A DNA stretch of 64,000 nt from assembly GCA_002427745.1 (NCBI GenBank), contig DIYF01000070.1, forward strand, positions 1-64,000. The letters run 5' to 3'. Position numbers and translations under genes: made by a program. This stretch comes from Roseivirga sp. UBA6061. Its GTDB lineage: Bacteria > Bacteroidota > Bacteroidia > Cytophagales > Cyclobacteriaceae. Below the pieces are notes generated by a model. That model did not search any database. It was not told the DNA's origin and saw only the letters and a list, made by a program, of their open reading frames with translations. This document shows positions 26,917 through 37,518 of the stretch, piece by piece. How positions within the stretch are numbered: position 1 is the first letter of the stretch; the number at the start of each line of letters is the position of its first letter.

Positions 26917-28329
26917 TTACTTCAGCACTTTGTGAATTACCAGTTTATCACCGATCCGCAGTTGTACCAGAAACATGCCCTGCTGCAGGGTGGAGGTGTC
27001 AACTATAAACTCCTGCTCTCCCTGACTTAGCCTTTCAGTTGCTTCGGTTTGAAAAGCCTGTCCGCTCAGCCCGATAAGCTTCATCTCAAACAGTGCCGGG
27101 CTGGGATTATAAAAGGTGATTCTTAGCTGATCGCCTACTGGGTTAGGGAAGGCTTTTAGCTGAATTTCTTTGATAAAATCATCTTCTATACCTGTGACTA
27201 TATTATTCCTCCCCAGGAAATCGAGTCTGCCCACCGTTTTACGTCCGGGTTCTGTGGTGAAAGTGACAGAAGACCCGCTCTTATTAATGTTCCAGGTAAC
27301 CTGGTCCATGGGAATGTTATCTCTGCGGGACAGGGCAGTCAGGTCTGCTGCATTCATTTGCAGCTGGTGCTGTCCATCACTCAGGACAGCCAGGTCAAGG
27401 GTGAAGGAAGGTTCATTGCGTGAGACCGTATCGGCACCTAAAAGCCAGAAATTTCGGATAGAGAAGGGGTTAGGGGTCAGGGTTACCCCGTAGAAATCCT
27501 GCTCATCACCCAGTGTAGCATTCTCAGGAGGTCCCTGGGCCTGGATTATAGAGACCATATCATAAAAGGTATGAATAAAATTCTCACGGCAAACCGCACA
27601 GAAAGGGAGTCCCAGTGTTTCCATTTTGCAGCCGTTATGGGGCTTGTGCCACCTCGGATCTTCTGTATGTGGATATATGCCAATCTCGTTATCACCCACC
27701 CAGTTTTTCCACTTCACCGTATTGGGGTTTGTTATCTGGGTCATGTTAGGAGATTCTCTGGCAAACTGCGGACCGGCCCAGTACTCATCTGACAAATCAG
27801 CCATGGAGTGGCCAATCTCATGGATCATAATCTGACCAGCCTGGATATTGGTAGAAGCTGTAGCCAGCCAGCCACCGCTACCTCCGTATTTGTCATCATT
27901 TACCAGTACAAAGGCCTGGTCGTATTCCGGGAAGTTATCGGCCAATACTGAGGCCACTTTATTATCGTAGGTGGGTACCAGCAGTCTCTCTACACCTGCA
28001 TAGAAGTAGGTACTGCCGAAATAATTGTCGATCAGATTATTAGGGTCCCGTGAGGCTCCGCTTTCATTAGAAGGTACTTTGATGATGTGCACATTGAAGT
28101 AGTTCTTATACTCCTTAAATGGCGTGGTAATGAAGAGTTCGAGTAAGATAAGTCTTACATCATCTCTGAATTTGTTCAGTTCATGTTCCTGATAGCCATC
28201 ACCTACAAATACCAGATTAATCCTTTTGTCATTGTCGCCAGTACTGGAAAGGGTCTCTACCTCAAATTCCTGAGCTCTGATGAATGTACAAATCAGCAAC
28301 AGTATGAGGCCTGATACAAACTTTTTCAT
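26917..28329 (-). CDS. secreted M64-family (IgA peptidase type) zinc metallopeptidase with T9SS tail
   Basis: A 470-residue protein with signal peptide MKKFVSGLILLLICTFIRAQ. The catalytic motif HEIGH (near residues 167-171) in MIHEIGHSMADLSDEYW, plus the early NLVFVGDGYQEHEL motif, identify peptidase family M64. The last 80 residues (AFPNPVGDQLRITF onward, ending MFLVQLRIGDKLVIHKVLK) match a Por secretion type A sorting domain, so it should be exported through T9SS and attached to or released from the surface. Its start overlaps the lipoprotein gene by 4 bases. Natural substrates of this family in non-pathogens are unknown. Confidence 0.92.
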   Translation of the reverse strand: MKKFVSGLILLLICTFIRAQEFEVETLSSTGDNDKRINLVFVGDGYQEHELNKFRDDVRLILLELFITTPFKEYKNYFNVHIIKVPSNESGASRDPNNLIDNYFGSTYFYAGVERLLVPTYDNKVASVLADNFPEYDQAFVLVNDDKYGGSGGWLATASTNIQAGQIMIHEIGHSMADLSDEYWAGPQFARESPNMTQITNPNTVKWKNWVGDNEIGIYPHTEDPRWHKPHNGCKMETLGLPFCAVCRENFIHTFYDMVSIIQAQGPPENATLGDEQDFYGVTLTPNPFSIRNFWLLGADTVSRNEPSFTLDLAVLSDGQHQLQMNAADLTALSRRDNIPMDQVTWNINKSGSSVTFTTEPGRKTVGRLDFLGRNNIVTGIEDDFIKEIQLKAFPNPVGDQLRITFYNPSPALFEMKLIGLSGQAFQTEATERLSQGEQEFIVDTSTLQQGMFLVQLRIGDKLVIHKVLK

Positions 28330-28799
28330 AGATCCAGAGGGATTACAGAAAGCAATTCTCCGGACGAACGGGTTACTTTCAGGTTGGTCATCTGCTTATT
28401 AAACTGGATTCGAAGCACAAGAGACGCTTTGTCGAGGTTAATTTGTCGTCTTTGTATTTTACCGTTCTCATCGGCAATCTCCATATTTCTACTCAGTGGA
28501 TTTTCGGAAGCCACCTGCATAAGCGTATTACCCTGCTGGTCTTTAAACTCAAAGTTCAGATACCTGGGGAGGTGCAGGGTCTCGGGTAGATGTCGTTTGA
28601 TTTTTCCGTCCACCAGTTTCTTATCAAGCACACTGAAGCTGATTCCTTTATTTGTTTTCGTCAACTCAAGGCTGAGGAAAAGAATCTGATTCTTTTTAGG
28701 ATGGATCAGGCTTACAGGGATTACCGTGTTTCTGGCAATCTGAGAGTTGCAGGCGGTCAAACCCACAAGAACCAGGAGAATAGTGAATTTTTTTAGCAT
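28326..28799 (-). CDS. lipoprotein of unknown function
   Basis: A 157-residue protein with a lipoprotein signal (MLKKFTILLVLVGLTAC). The mature part is mostly beta strands with no family I recognise. It overlaps the M64 peptidase gene by 4 bases, so both proteins are made together and it may assist export, anchoring or inhibition of the peptidase; that is inference from position only. Confidence 0.7.
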   Translation of the reverse strand: MLKKFTILLVLVGLTACNSQIARNTVIPVSLIHPKKNQILFLSLELTKTNKGISFSVLDKKLVDGKIKRHLPETLHLPRYLNFEFKDQQGNTLMQVASENPLSRNMEIADENGKIQRRQINLDKASLVLRIQFNKQMTNLKVTRSSGELLSVIPLDL

Positions 28800-28814
28800 C
28801 AGATTCGAAGGGCG

Positions 28815-29558
28815 CTATTCCCTTCGAAAATATGATTTCTCCGTGACTTGTCCTTTCTTTTGAGTGAGAATCAGGAGATTACCCTCAAATTGAATGGACT
28901 GCCCTGTCTTTTCTTCATCGCTATAGGGAATTGTCCAAAGCCAGGGGCTATGAGGTTCAATGTGCCAGATCCCCATGTCCACCCTCTTTCCGTTTGCATC
29001 AAACCTTCGGTAAATACGGTCCCAGCCAAAGTAGTAGGTAAATGGCTCTACATCGGCTGTTTCTCCCTGATTTGTATCTTCATTCATTGATTCAAAACGG
29101 TAGTAGGTCCAGTTGCCAATGATTTTATCCCAGGGGGCCAGAGGCTTTTCATCAGCAGGGCTGAGTGTGACTTTTACCTTCATGCCATCCTCTATTCTTT
29201 GCCAGATCATGGTTTCGCCTTCGAAAGACAGTTCAAACGCTCCGTACTCATCCGCTCTTCCCTGCTGGTCATAGGTTAGGAATTCTCTGGTAGTTGCATT
29301 ATAAGTCCAGGTACCCAAAGAGTTCTGTACCCAGCCATTACCTCCTGACTGCTGGCCGTTTGACTCAAATTCAAACCATTTGGCAGTAGGCGTAAGCAAC
29401 CTGTCTCCGACAGTAACCTGATCAACCTGCCACAGGCCGGGTATTCCCAGCTTTTCTTCGGGGAATTCACCGGTTTTCAGTCCGGCAATTTCAGTATGGT
29501 CCTGCGATTGCAATTGGAAAAAAAATGTCAATAACAAAAGGGTATAGAGAGGTCTCAT
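28815..29558 (-). CDS. secreted lipocalin-like protein with two repeats
   Basis: A 247-residue protein with signal peptide MRPLYTLLLLTFFFQLQSQ. The mature part appears to be two lipocalin-like units, each opening with a G-x-W strand (IPGLWQVDQVTVGDR and IIGNWTYYRFESMNE) and each followed by strands such as GTWTYN and GIWHIEP. Function unknown. It is 15 bases upstream of the lipoprotein gene and is the first gene of a three-gene unit ending with the M64 peptidase. Confidence 0.68.
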   Translation of the reverse strand: MRPLYTLLLLTFFFQLQSQDHTEIAGLKTGEFPEEKLGIPGLWQVDQVTVGDRLLTPTAKWFEFESNGQQSGGNGWVQNSLGTWTYNATTREFLTYDQQGRADEYGAFELSFEGETMIWQRIEDGMKVKVTLSPADEKPLAPWDKIIGNWTYYRFESMNEDTNQGETADVEPFTYYFGWDRIYRRFDANGKRVDMGIWHIEPHSPWLWTIPYSDEEKTGQSIQFEGNLLILTQKKGQVTEKSYFRRE

Positions 29559-29662
29559 AGCTTTCCGTCTTAATGTAAAACTAATGATTTAGTTTAATGT
29601 CTACTTATAGGAGGCAGTGTTTTTTCTGTATTTTCATGGTTTGCATTAAGTTTCTAAACTCT

Positions 29663-31318
<1,656 letters not shown>

Positions 31319-31444
31319 ATGGCTCCCTCACCTTTGCCGGCTAAACTCAGGATTTCTTAAGGGAGTTGTCCAGAAGGACAGCTATTCCTGCTATTTGAGA
31401 CAGTAGTCTCGGCAAATCATGTATTCATTTCTAAAACAAAAACT

Positions 31445-32329
31445 ATGGCTCAACTGAGAATTTCTAACTTATCAAAAACCTACCCGAATGGTGTCAAAGC
31501 ACTGGACGATGTTTCCCTTGAAATAGGGAACGGAATGTTTGGTCTTCTCGGACCCAACGGTGCCGGTAAGTCTTCTCTGATGAGAACAATTGCAACACTC
31601 CAGGAGGCAGATTCCGGATCAATTTTTCTCAATGATCTTGATATTATCAATAACCCCGTGGAACTCCGAAAAACCCTGGGCTACCTGCCACAGGAATTCG
31701 GAGTGTATCCCAGGATTACAGCGGCTCAGTTGCTGGATCATATGGCCATTCTGAAAGGAGTAACAAACGGACGTGAGCGAAAAGAACTGGTTAAATACCT
31801 GTTGAATAAGGTCAACCTCTATAAGCAGCGGGATAAAAGTGTCAAAAGTTTTTCGGGCGGTATGAAGCAGCGTGTAGGGATTGCACAAGCGCTTATTGGC
31901 AGCCCTCAGCTGATCATTGTCGATGAACCGACTGCCGGCCTCGATCCAGGAGAAAGGAATCGCTTCCATAACTTGCTGGCCGAAGTAGGAGAAGAGGTAG
32001 TGGTGATCCTTTCTACCCATATTGTGGACGATGTTCAGGAGCTCTGTACCGATATGGCTATTATGAACCTCGGTAAGATTGTTTACAACGGTTCGCCACT
32101 TACCGTACTGGACGACCTGGCTGGTCAGGTATGGAGAAAGCAGATAGAGAGGTCAGAGTTGGAATCCTATCAGAAAGCATATACTGTCATCTCTGATAAG
32201 ATGGTAGCCGGTAAACCTCAAATACATGTATTGAGTGATGATAATCCCGGAGAGGGTTTTGAGTCTGTGGCACCAAGTCTGGAAGACGTGTTTTTTGCCA
32301 AGATCAATCAGTCAGAAGTACCAGCTTAA
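31445..32329 (+). CDS. ABC transporter ATP-binding protein
   Basis: A 294-residue ATPase with Walker A GPNGAGKSS, the Q loop LPQEFGVYPRI, signature FSGGMKQR, Walker B LIIVDEPTAGLD and the switch histidine in LSTHIVDD. The next gene, 15 bases downstream, encodes the permease/peptidase fusion, so the two form one transporter. In this family the pair is found widely in Bacteroidota; the transported substrate is not known. Confidence 0.95.
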   Translation: MAQLRISNLSKTYPNGVKALDDVSLEIGNGMFGLLGPNGAGKSSLMRTIATLQEADSGSIFLNDLDIINNPVELRKTLGYLPQEFGVYPRITAAQLLDHMAILKGVTNGRERKELVKYLLNKVNLYKQRDKSVKSFSGGMKQRVGIAQALIGSPQLIIVDEPTAGLDPGERNRFHNLLAEVGEEVVVILSTHIVDDVQELCTDMAIMNLGKIVYNGSPLTVLDDLAGQVWRKQIERSELESYQKAYTVISDKMVAGKPQIHVLSDDNPGEGFESVAPSLEDVFFAKINQSEVPA

Positions 32330-32344
32330 TTAAAAGTCGAGATC

Positions 32345-35300
32345 ATGTTTAAGACATTCTTTTTAAAAGAGCTGGGAACGGGGTTGAAACGCCCCATGGT
32401 GTATATATTCTTTGTGGTGATCGCATTACTGGTCTTTTTTGCCGTGGTAAGCGATAATGTTCAAATCGGTGGTTCAATCGGTAATGTGCATAAAAATGCG
32501 CCTTACATTTTGACCACTTTTGTAACAGTACTCACCATTTTTGGCTTGCTTATAGCGGTGGCATTCTTCAATAATGCTGCCTTGAGAGACTATAATTACA
32601 ATTTCAATGAGATACTTTTCAGTACTCCCCTGAGTAAAAGTGGTTACTTCTTTGGTCGTTTTCTGGGGGCACTCATTTTAGCTTGTATCCCGTTATTAGG
32701 TGTGTTTTTCGGTATGTTGGTGGGGGTGACCATAGGGGTGCCCCTGGGGTGGATTGATGCGGATAAAGTTGGCCCCTTCTATCCTGAAATGTTTATCAAT
32801 AACTTCCTGATTTTCATTCTGCCTAATATGTTTCTGGCAGGGGCGATTACCTATGCTCTGGCGAACAAATGGAAGAGTACGGTCATTTCATTTGTTGGTA
32901 CCATTGTGGTCATGGTAGGCTATATCATTTCCAGTACCTTGCTTTCTGACATTGATAATGAGACCATCGCGGCACTGACAGACCCTTTCGGAAATACGGC
33001 TTACTCAGTGGTTACAAAGTACTTTACACCGGTTGAGAAGAATACGTTGAGTCCTACGTTCACCGGCATTTTGTTACAGAACAGGCTACTGTTTATCGGT
33101 GTTTCCACGGTCATTCTTTTGGCTTCTTATTTTAGCTTTTCATTCACAGCCAAACCAGGCAGCAGAAAGAAAAAGGCAGGAGAGAAGCCTGTACCGGTTA
33201 TGAATCTGCCTCAGCCTGTTCTGAATCAGGTATTTAATTTCAATACCTATTGGCTGCAGTTCAGAAGCTTTTTCAGGATAGACTTCCTGAGTATTGTGAA
33301 GAGTACAACCTTTAAAATTCTCTTCTTCTTCATGCTGGTATTGACTATTTCCAGCCTGTTCGGAGGCTTTGAGTACTTCGGATTGCAATCTTACCCGGTT
33401 ACCTATAAGATGGTAGACGTGATTGATGGAAACCTTACCATTTTTGTGATTATCATACTGGTGTTCTTTAGTGGAGAACTGGTCTGGCGAGACAGAGAAA
33501 ATAAGATCAGTGAAGTGATTGATGCTTCTCCTTTTAATTCGCTTCCCTCTTTAGTGGCAAAAGCCCTTTCACTTTTCATCGTTACCAGTGCTCTCTATTT
33601 ATTCGGCATATTGATCAGTGTAATCTATCAGTTGCTGGATGGTTATTCTAACATCGAATTAGGGGTATATTTTGGCTCTTTTTGGTATAACTACCTGGCG
33701 CTGTATGCAGTAACCAGTGCCTTCCTCATCTTTATTCAGGTGATCATGAATAACAAGTACCTGGCCTACTTTGTGTCAGTTCTCTACCTGTTCCTGGCCG
33801 ACCTGTTATTGATTCTGCTGGAGGTAAATTCAAACCTGCTGAACCTTGGAGCCACGCCCACCATGATTTATTCAGATATGAATGGTTTTGGTCCGGCTGC
33901 TAAAGCGGTGATGTGGTTCAATGCCAACTGGCTGCTGTTTGGTGGACTCCTTTTATTAATTGGAGGTCTTTACGTAAAGCGGGGTGTCATCAGTGGAGCG
34001 AAAGAGCGGAGAAGAGTCGCTGCCAAGAACCTGACAGGTGCTTATGCAAAAGGCCTGATCGGTATACTGGCTCTATGGATTGCTGTGGTGGGCTTTATCT
34101 ACTACAATGTGCATGTGCTCAACAAAGTCCCGTCCGGTGATGATCAGGAGCAACAGGCGGCAGACTACGAGAAAAAGTACAAGAAGTATGAGAACATCGC
34201 ACAGCCTAAACTGTTGGCAGCAAACTACGAGATTGACATCTTTCCCTATGACCGTGATGTTAAGGCCCGTATTGGCGCCTCACTGATCAATGAAACGGAA
34301 GAAGCTATTGACTCGGTACATTTTATCATTGATGATAACTGGGGGCATGAAATCAGTATTCCGGGAGCAGAACTGGTATATAACGATGAGGAGATTGGTT
34401 ATCAGATATATCAGTTAGATGAGCCGATGATGCCCGGTGATACAATCAAAGCAGACGTCACAGCGGAGTACATTACCAGGGGCTTCGAAAACGAGGTGAC
34501 AAACACCAGCATCATCAGAAACGGTACTTTCCTGAATAATTTTGCCATCCTCCCTGTAGTGGGGTATAGCACCAATAATGAACTGGGTGATAAGGACACA
34601 CGGAAGGAATATGGTCTGACCGAAAAAGATCGGGTACCTAAACTTCTGGCCGACTGCGGACCAGAATGTGAGATCAATTATCTGTCTGATGGTAAGTCTG
34701 ACTGGGTGAATGTAGAAACCGTTATATCCACTGCAGGTGATCAGATTGCTATAGCCCCCGGGTCACTGATTGAAGAATGGCAAAAAGACGGTCGTAACTA
34801 CTATCGCTATAGAGTCGACCATCCTTCTCAGAATTTCTATGCCTTTATTTCGGCCAGGTTTGAAGTGGCCAGGAGGAAGTGGAATGGTATTGATATGGAA
34901 GTGTACTATGATGCCAAGCATGACTATAACATTGATATGATGCTGGATGCTATTGAAAAGTCTCTGAAGTACTACACAGAGAACTTTGGCCCTTACTATC
35001 ATAAACAGGCGCGTATAATAGAGTTCCCGCGCTATGCCACTTTTGCACAGGCTTTCCCGGGTACTATGCCGTATTCCGAGGGATTTGGTTTCATCATAAA
35101 TCTTGAAAACGAGGATGACAACAACGTCATTGATGCAGTGATAGCCCATGAAATGGCACATCAATGGTGGGCGCACCAGGAAGTGTCGGCCAATATGCAG
35201 GGTGGTACTATGTTGACGGAGAGTTTCTCTGAATACTCGGCACTGATGGTGATGAAGCAGGAGACAGATCTGCTGAAGATGAAAGACTTCCTCAAATATG

Positions 35301-35920
35301 ATATGAATCGCTACCTGGCAGGAAGAAGCGGGGAAACGCAAAAAGAGCTACCGCTCTATAAGGTGGAGAATCAGACGTATATCCATTACGGAAAGGGGAG
35401 CGTAATCCTTTACGCCCTGCAGGACTACATTGGAGAGGACAAAGTCAATACAGCACTGCGCAATTTTCTGGATGAGTTCAGGTACACAACTCCTTATCCG
35501 ACTTCACTGGACTTTCTGAAACATCTTGAACAGGAAGTACCCGATTCTCTTCAGTACTTACTGACGGACTGGTTTAAGGAGATCACCCTTTACGATAACC
35601 GCCTGAAAGAGGCTAAGGTTGAAACCCTGGACAATGGTAAGTTCCGCGTGACACTGGATATAGAAGCTTATAAAATCAAGGCAGATACAATTGGAACCGA
35701 AGTACGCGTACCGTTGGATGACTGGATAGATGTGGGACTATATGCTGATGCAGATGAATCTGAATTGATTCTGCAGAAAAGGGTCAAGTTTAATCAACAG
35801 GACATGAAGCTTTCTTTTGAAGTGGATCAGGTACCGGTAAAAGCGGCTATTGATCCTCGCAGAATACTCATAGAACGGATTTATACCGATAATGTCAAGA
35901 GGGTAGAAGAAGAGGAGTAA
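32345..35920 (+). CDS. ABC transporter permease fused to an M1-family aminopeptidase
   Basis: A 1191-residue protein. Residues about 1-600 contain two sets of about six membrane helices (ABC-2-type permease halves, for example YIFFVVIALLVFFAVV and LIGILALWIAVVGFIYYN) separated by a cytoplasmic linker. Residues about 620-1190 form an extracytoplasmic M1 peptidase with the zinc site HEMAH at about 936-940, in AHEMAHQWWAHQE, and the third ligand glutamate in LTESFSEYSAL. The GAMEN-like exopeptidase motif is not clear (GTMPYSEGFGF stands in its place). The fused architecture suggests that a peptide or modified peptide is processed at the outer face of the transporter. It works with the ATPase encoded upstream. 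Confidence 0.92.
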   Translation: MFKTFFLKELGTGLKRPMVYIFFVVIALLVFFAVVSDNVQIGGSIGNVHKNAPYILTTFVTVLTIFGLLIAVAFFNNAALRDYNYNFNEILFSTPLSKSGYFFGRFLGALILACIPLLGVFFGMLVGVTIGVPLGWIDADKVGPFYPEMFINNFLIFILPNMFLAGAITYALANKWKSTVISFVGTIVVMVGYIISSTLLSDIDNETIAALTDPFGNTAYSVVTKYFTPVEKNTLSPTFTGILLQNRLLFIGVSTVILLASYFSFSFTAKPGSRKKKAGEKPVPVMNLPQPVLNQVFNFNTYWLQFRSFFRIDFLSIVKSTTFKILFFFMLVLTISSLFGGFEYFGLQSYPVTYKMVDVIDGNLTIFVIIILVFFSGELVWRDRENKISEVIDASPFNSLPSLVAKALSLFIVTSALYLFGILISVIYQLLDGYSNIELGVYFGSFWYNYLALYAVTSAFLIFIQVIMNNKYLAYFVSVLYLFLADLLLILLEVNSNLLNLGATPTMIYSDMNGFGPAAKAVMWFNANWLLFGGLLLLIGGLYVKRGVISGAKERRRVAAKNLTGAYAKGLIGILALWIAVVGFIYYNVHVLNKVPSGDDQEQQAADYEKKYKKYENIAQPKLLAANYEIDIFPYDRDVKARIGASLINETEEAIDSVHFIIDDNWGHEISIPGAELVYNDEEIGYQIYQLDEPMMPGDTIKADVTAEYITRGFENEVTNTSIIRNGTFLNNFAILPVVGYSTNNELGDKDTRKEYGLTEKDRVPKLLADCGPECEINYLSDGKSDWVNVETVISTAGDQIAIAPGSLIEEWQKDGRNYYRYRVDHPSQNFYAFISARFEVARRKWNGIDMEVYYDAKHDYNIDMMLDAIEKSLKYYTENFGPYYHKQARIIEFPRYATFAQAFPGTMPYSEGFGFIINLENEDDNNVIDAVIAHEMAHQWWAHQEVSANMQGGTMLTESFSEYSALMVMKQETDLLKMKDFLKYDMNRYLAGRSGETQKELPLYKVENQTYIHYGKGSVILYALQDYIGEDKVNTALRNFLDEFRYTTPYPTSLDFLKHLEQEVPDSLQYLLTDWFKEITLYDNRLKEAKVETLDNGKFRVTLDIEAYKIKADTIGTEVRVPLDDWIDVGLYADADESELILQKRVKFNQQDMKLSFEVDQVPVKAAIDPRRILIERIYTDNVKRVEEEE

Positions 35921-35936
35921 TCAGAATCGGGATACA

Positions 35937-35986
35937 GAAAACCTCCCTTTATTTATTGCATCACAATATATAAAGGGAGGTTTTTT
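35937..35986 (+). terminator. Rho-independent terminator after the permease/peptidase gene
   Basis: AAAACCTCCCTTTAT (35937-35951) pairs with ATAAAGGGAGGTTTT (35970-35984), followed by TTG and further T. It begins 17 bases after the stop codon. Confidence 0.9.
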
Positions 35987-36064
35987 GTTTTATAGGGTAG
36001 ATACTTCTCGGGGTATCTACTGTTCTCCTGTTAAATCTTTCCCAGGGCACTGGTAGTCGACACT

Positions 36065-36751
36065 CTAAAATCTGGTGGTTACTGAGATATTCACCTTTTT
36101 GTCTTTGTCTTTGGGATTGAACAGATACTTCTTCCATGTGAGTGTGTTTTCATCTTCTGATTGATACTCCTTATTGGAGAAAGCCCGATATCCCCGTGCA
36201 AACCTGAGTTTCGTTTTAAAGTAAACATCGCTGAACATGACTGCAGGGTCAATACCCTGATCGTCCTCTCCCTGTGTGGCTTCCAACAGTGCTTCGGACA
36301 TGAGGTCCTTGTCAGATCGTACAAGTTTACCCTTGGAGTAGGTGAAAAAAGTGTGAGTTTCTGATTGACCACCCTGACGATCCATAAAATACTCACTCAT
36401 CCCCAGGTTCAAGGCCTTAAGATCATCAAAATCGAAACTGACGGAGAAAACCAGCATTTCTTTATCCACCTCTTGTTTTACGTTCGAAACCCCGCCCAGC
36501 GCTTCCAGTCGCTTTTTTACCATTTCAAATTCACTGACCATACCGGACATCGCTTCGTTCATTTCTTTATCATCCCCTGTACCCATGGCTGCCATCATAT
36601 CGGCTATTTGGCTCATGTCCACGGTAATAGAATAGGTGCCACTTCCATCCTTCTGAAAAAAGATGTCCTCTATGATATGGAAGCAGGAAGTGAAGGAAAA
36701 GGCCATAAAAATGACCAACAAATGAATAAACAGTCTTTTGCGTCTGAACAT
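36065..36751 (-). CDS. lipoprotein of unknown function
   Basis: About 228 residues from the ATG at 36751, where MFRRKRLFIHLLVIFMAFSF leads to the lipobox FTSC. An extended start at 36799 would overlap the nitroreductase gene by 11 bases and is less likely. The mature region opens with KDGSGTYSITVDMSQIADMM and continues as an alpha+beta protein with no motif I know; similar lipoproteins with a GSGTYSI opening are frequent in Cytophagales. It lies downstream of the nitroreductase in the same orientation. Confidence 0.7.
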   Translation of the reverse strand: MFRRKRLFIHLLVIFMAFSFTSCFHIIEDIFFQKDGSGTYSITVDMSQIADMMAAMGTGDDKEMNEAMSGMVSEFEMVKKRLEALGGVSNVKQEVDKEMLVFSVSFDFDDLKALNLGMSEYFMDRQGGQSETHTFFTYSKGKLVRSDKDLMSEALLEATQGEDDQGIDPAVMFSDVYFKTKLRFARGYRAFSNKEYQSEDENTLTWKKYLFNPKDKDKKVNISVTTRF

Positions 36752-36788
36752 GCGTTTAAGGTTTGGCAAACTAAAGATAGTCCTTTGC

Positions 36789-37517
36789 TCAAACTTCAAA
36801 AATCACTTCCTCATTCGGAATACGAAAACGCTCAGAATAAATACCCTTCTCCGAACCCGGACCGCAGCCTATCACCATCACAATTTCTGCTTTGCGAGGA
36901 AGCTTCAGGAGCTTCTTGATCCTGAGGGAGTCCATCCCCTCCATAGGGCAGGTATCGTAACCCTCAGCTTTCATGCTCAGCATAAAGGTCTGAGCCGCCA
37001 GGGCCGCACTTTTATGTACACTGATACGTATATCCGTACCATTACCATGGCGTACCATTGGGCGCCTGAGCCCGATAAAAAAGAACATTAGTTTTTTAAT
37101 GGAACCCCAGATTCTGAAAGGATCATTGAAGTAATATTTGGGTATCAGACTTTGGTAATACTTGAAAGCGCGTTTGGCCTGTTTATCCGTTCGGTCACCG
37201 TAAACATTTTTCATCTCGGCTATCAGGGCCTGCTGGCGTTTACGCCATAGGTCTGGCCGCGCTACAAATACAACCAGCTCCCTGGCCGTTTTGGCCGCGT
37301 TCTGACCCATGCAGATCGGAACCATTTTCTCCAGGGTGTCAGGAGACTTGATTCTGTAAAACTCCCAAAGCTGCATATTGCTGCTGTTAGGAGCGAGGAT
37401 GGCTCGGTCTATACTTCTTTTTACCGAATCATGGTCAAAGTCAGCCTCAGCATCGTAAACCCTGACAGATCTCCGGGCCTCGACAATCTCATTAAACAGC
37501 TCAGCGCTTTTCTTCAT
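36789..37517 (-). CDS. nitroreductase-family flavoprotein
   Basis: A 242-residue protein of the nitroreductase fold. RRSVRVYD near residue 16 is the usual FMN phosphate-binding start, APNSSNMQLWEF (around 48-59) is the second flavin-binding stretch, and AALAAQTFMLSMKAEGYDTCP precedes the final core helix, with VMVIGCGPGSE forming the last strand. An insert of about 60 residues between 90 and 150 is longer than in minimal family members. Reduction of quinones or nitro compounds is the family norm; the real substrate is unknown. It begins right after the anion transporter gene (1-base gap). Confidence 0.9.
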   Translation of the reverse strand: MKKSAELFNEIVEARRSVRVYDAEADFDHDSVKRSIDRAILAPNSSNMQLWEFYRIKSPDTLEKMVPICMGQNAAKTARELVVFVARPDLWRKRQQALIAEMKNVYGDRTDKQAKRAFKYYQSLIPKYYFNDPFRIWGSIKKLMFFFIGLRRPMVRHGNGTDIRISVHKSAALAAQTFMLSMKAEGYDTCPMEGMDSLRIKKLLKLPRKAEIVMVIGCGPGSEKGIYSERFRIPNEEVIFEV

Positions 37518-37518
37518 A

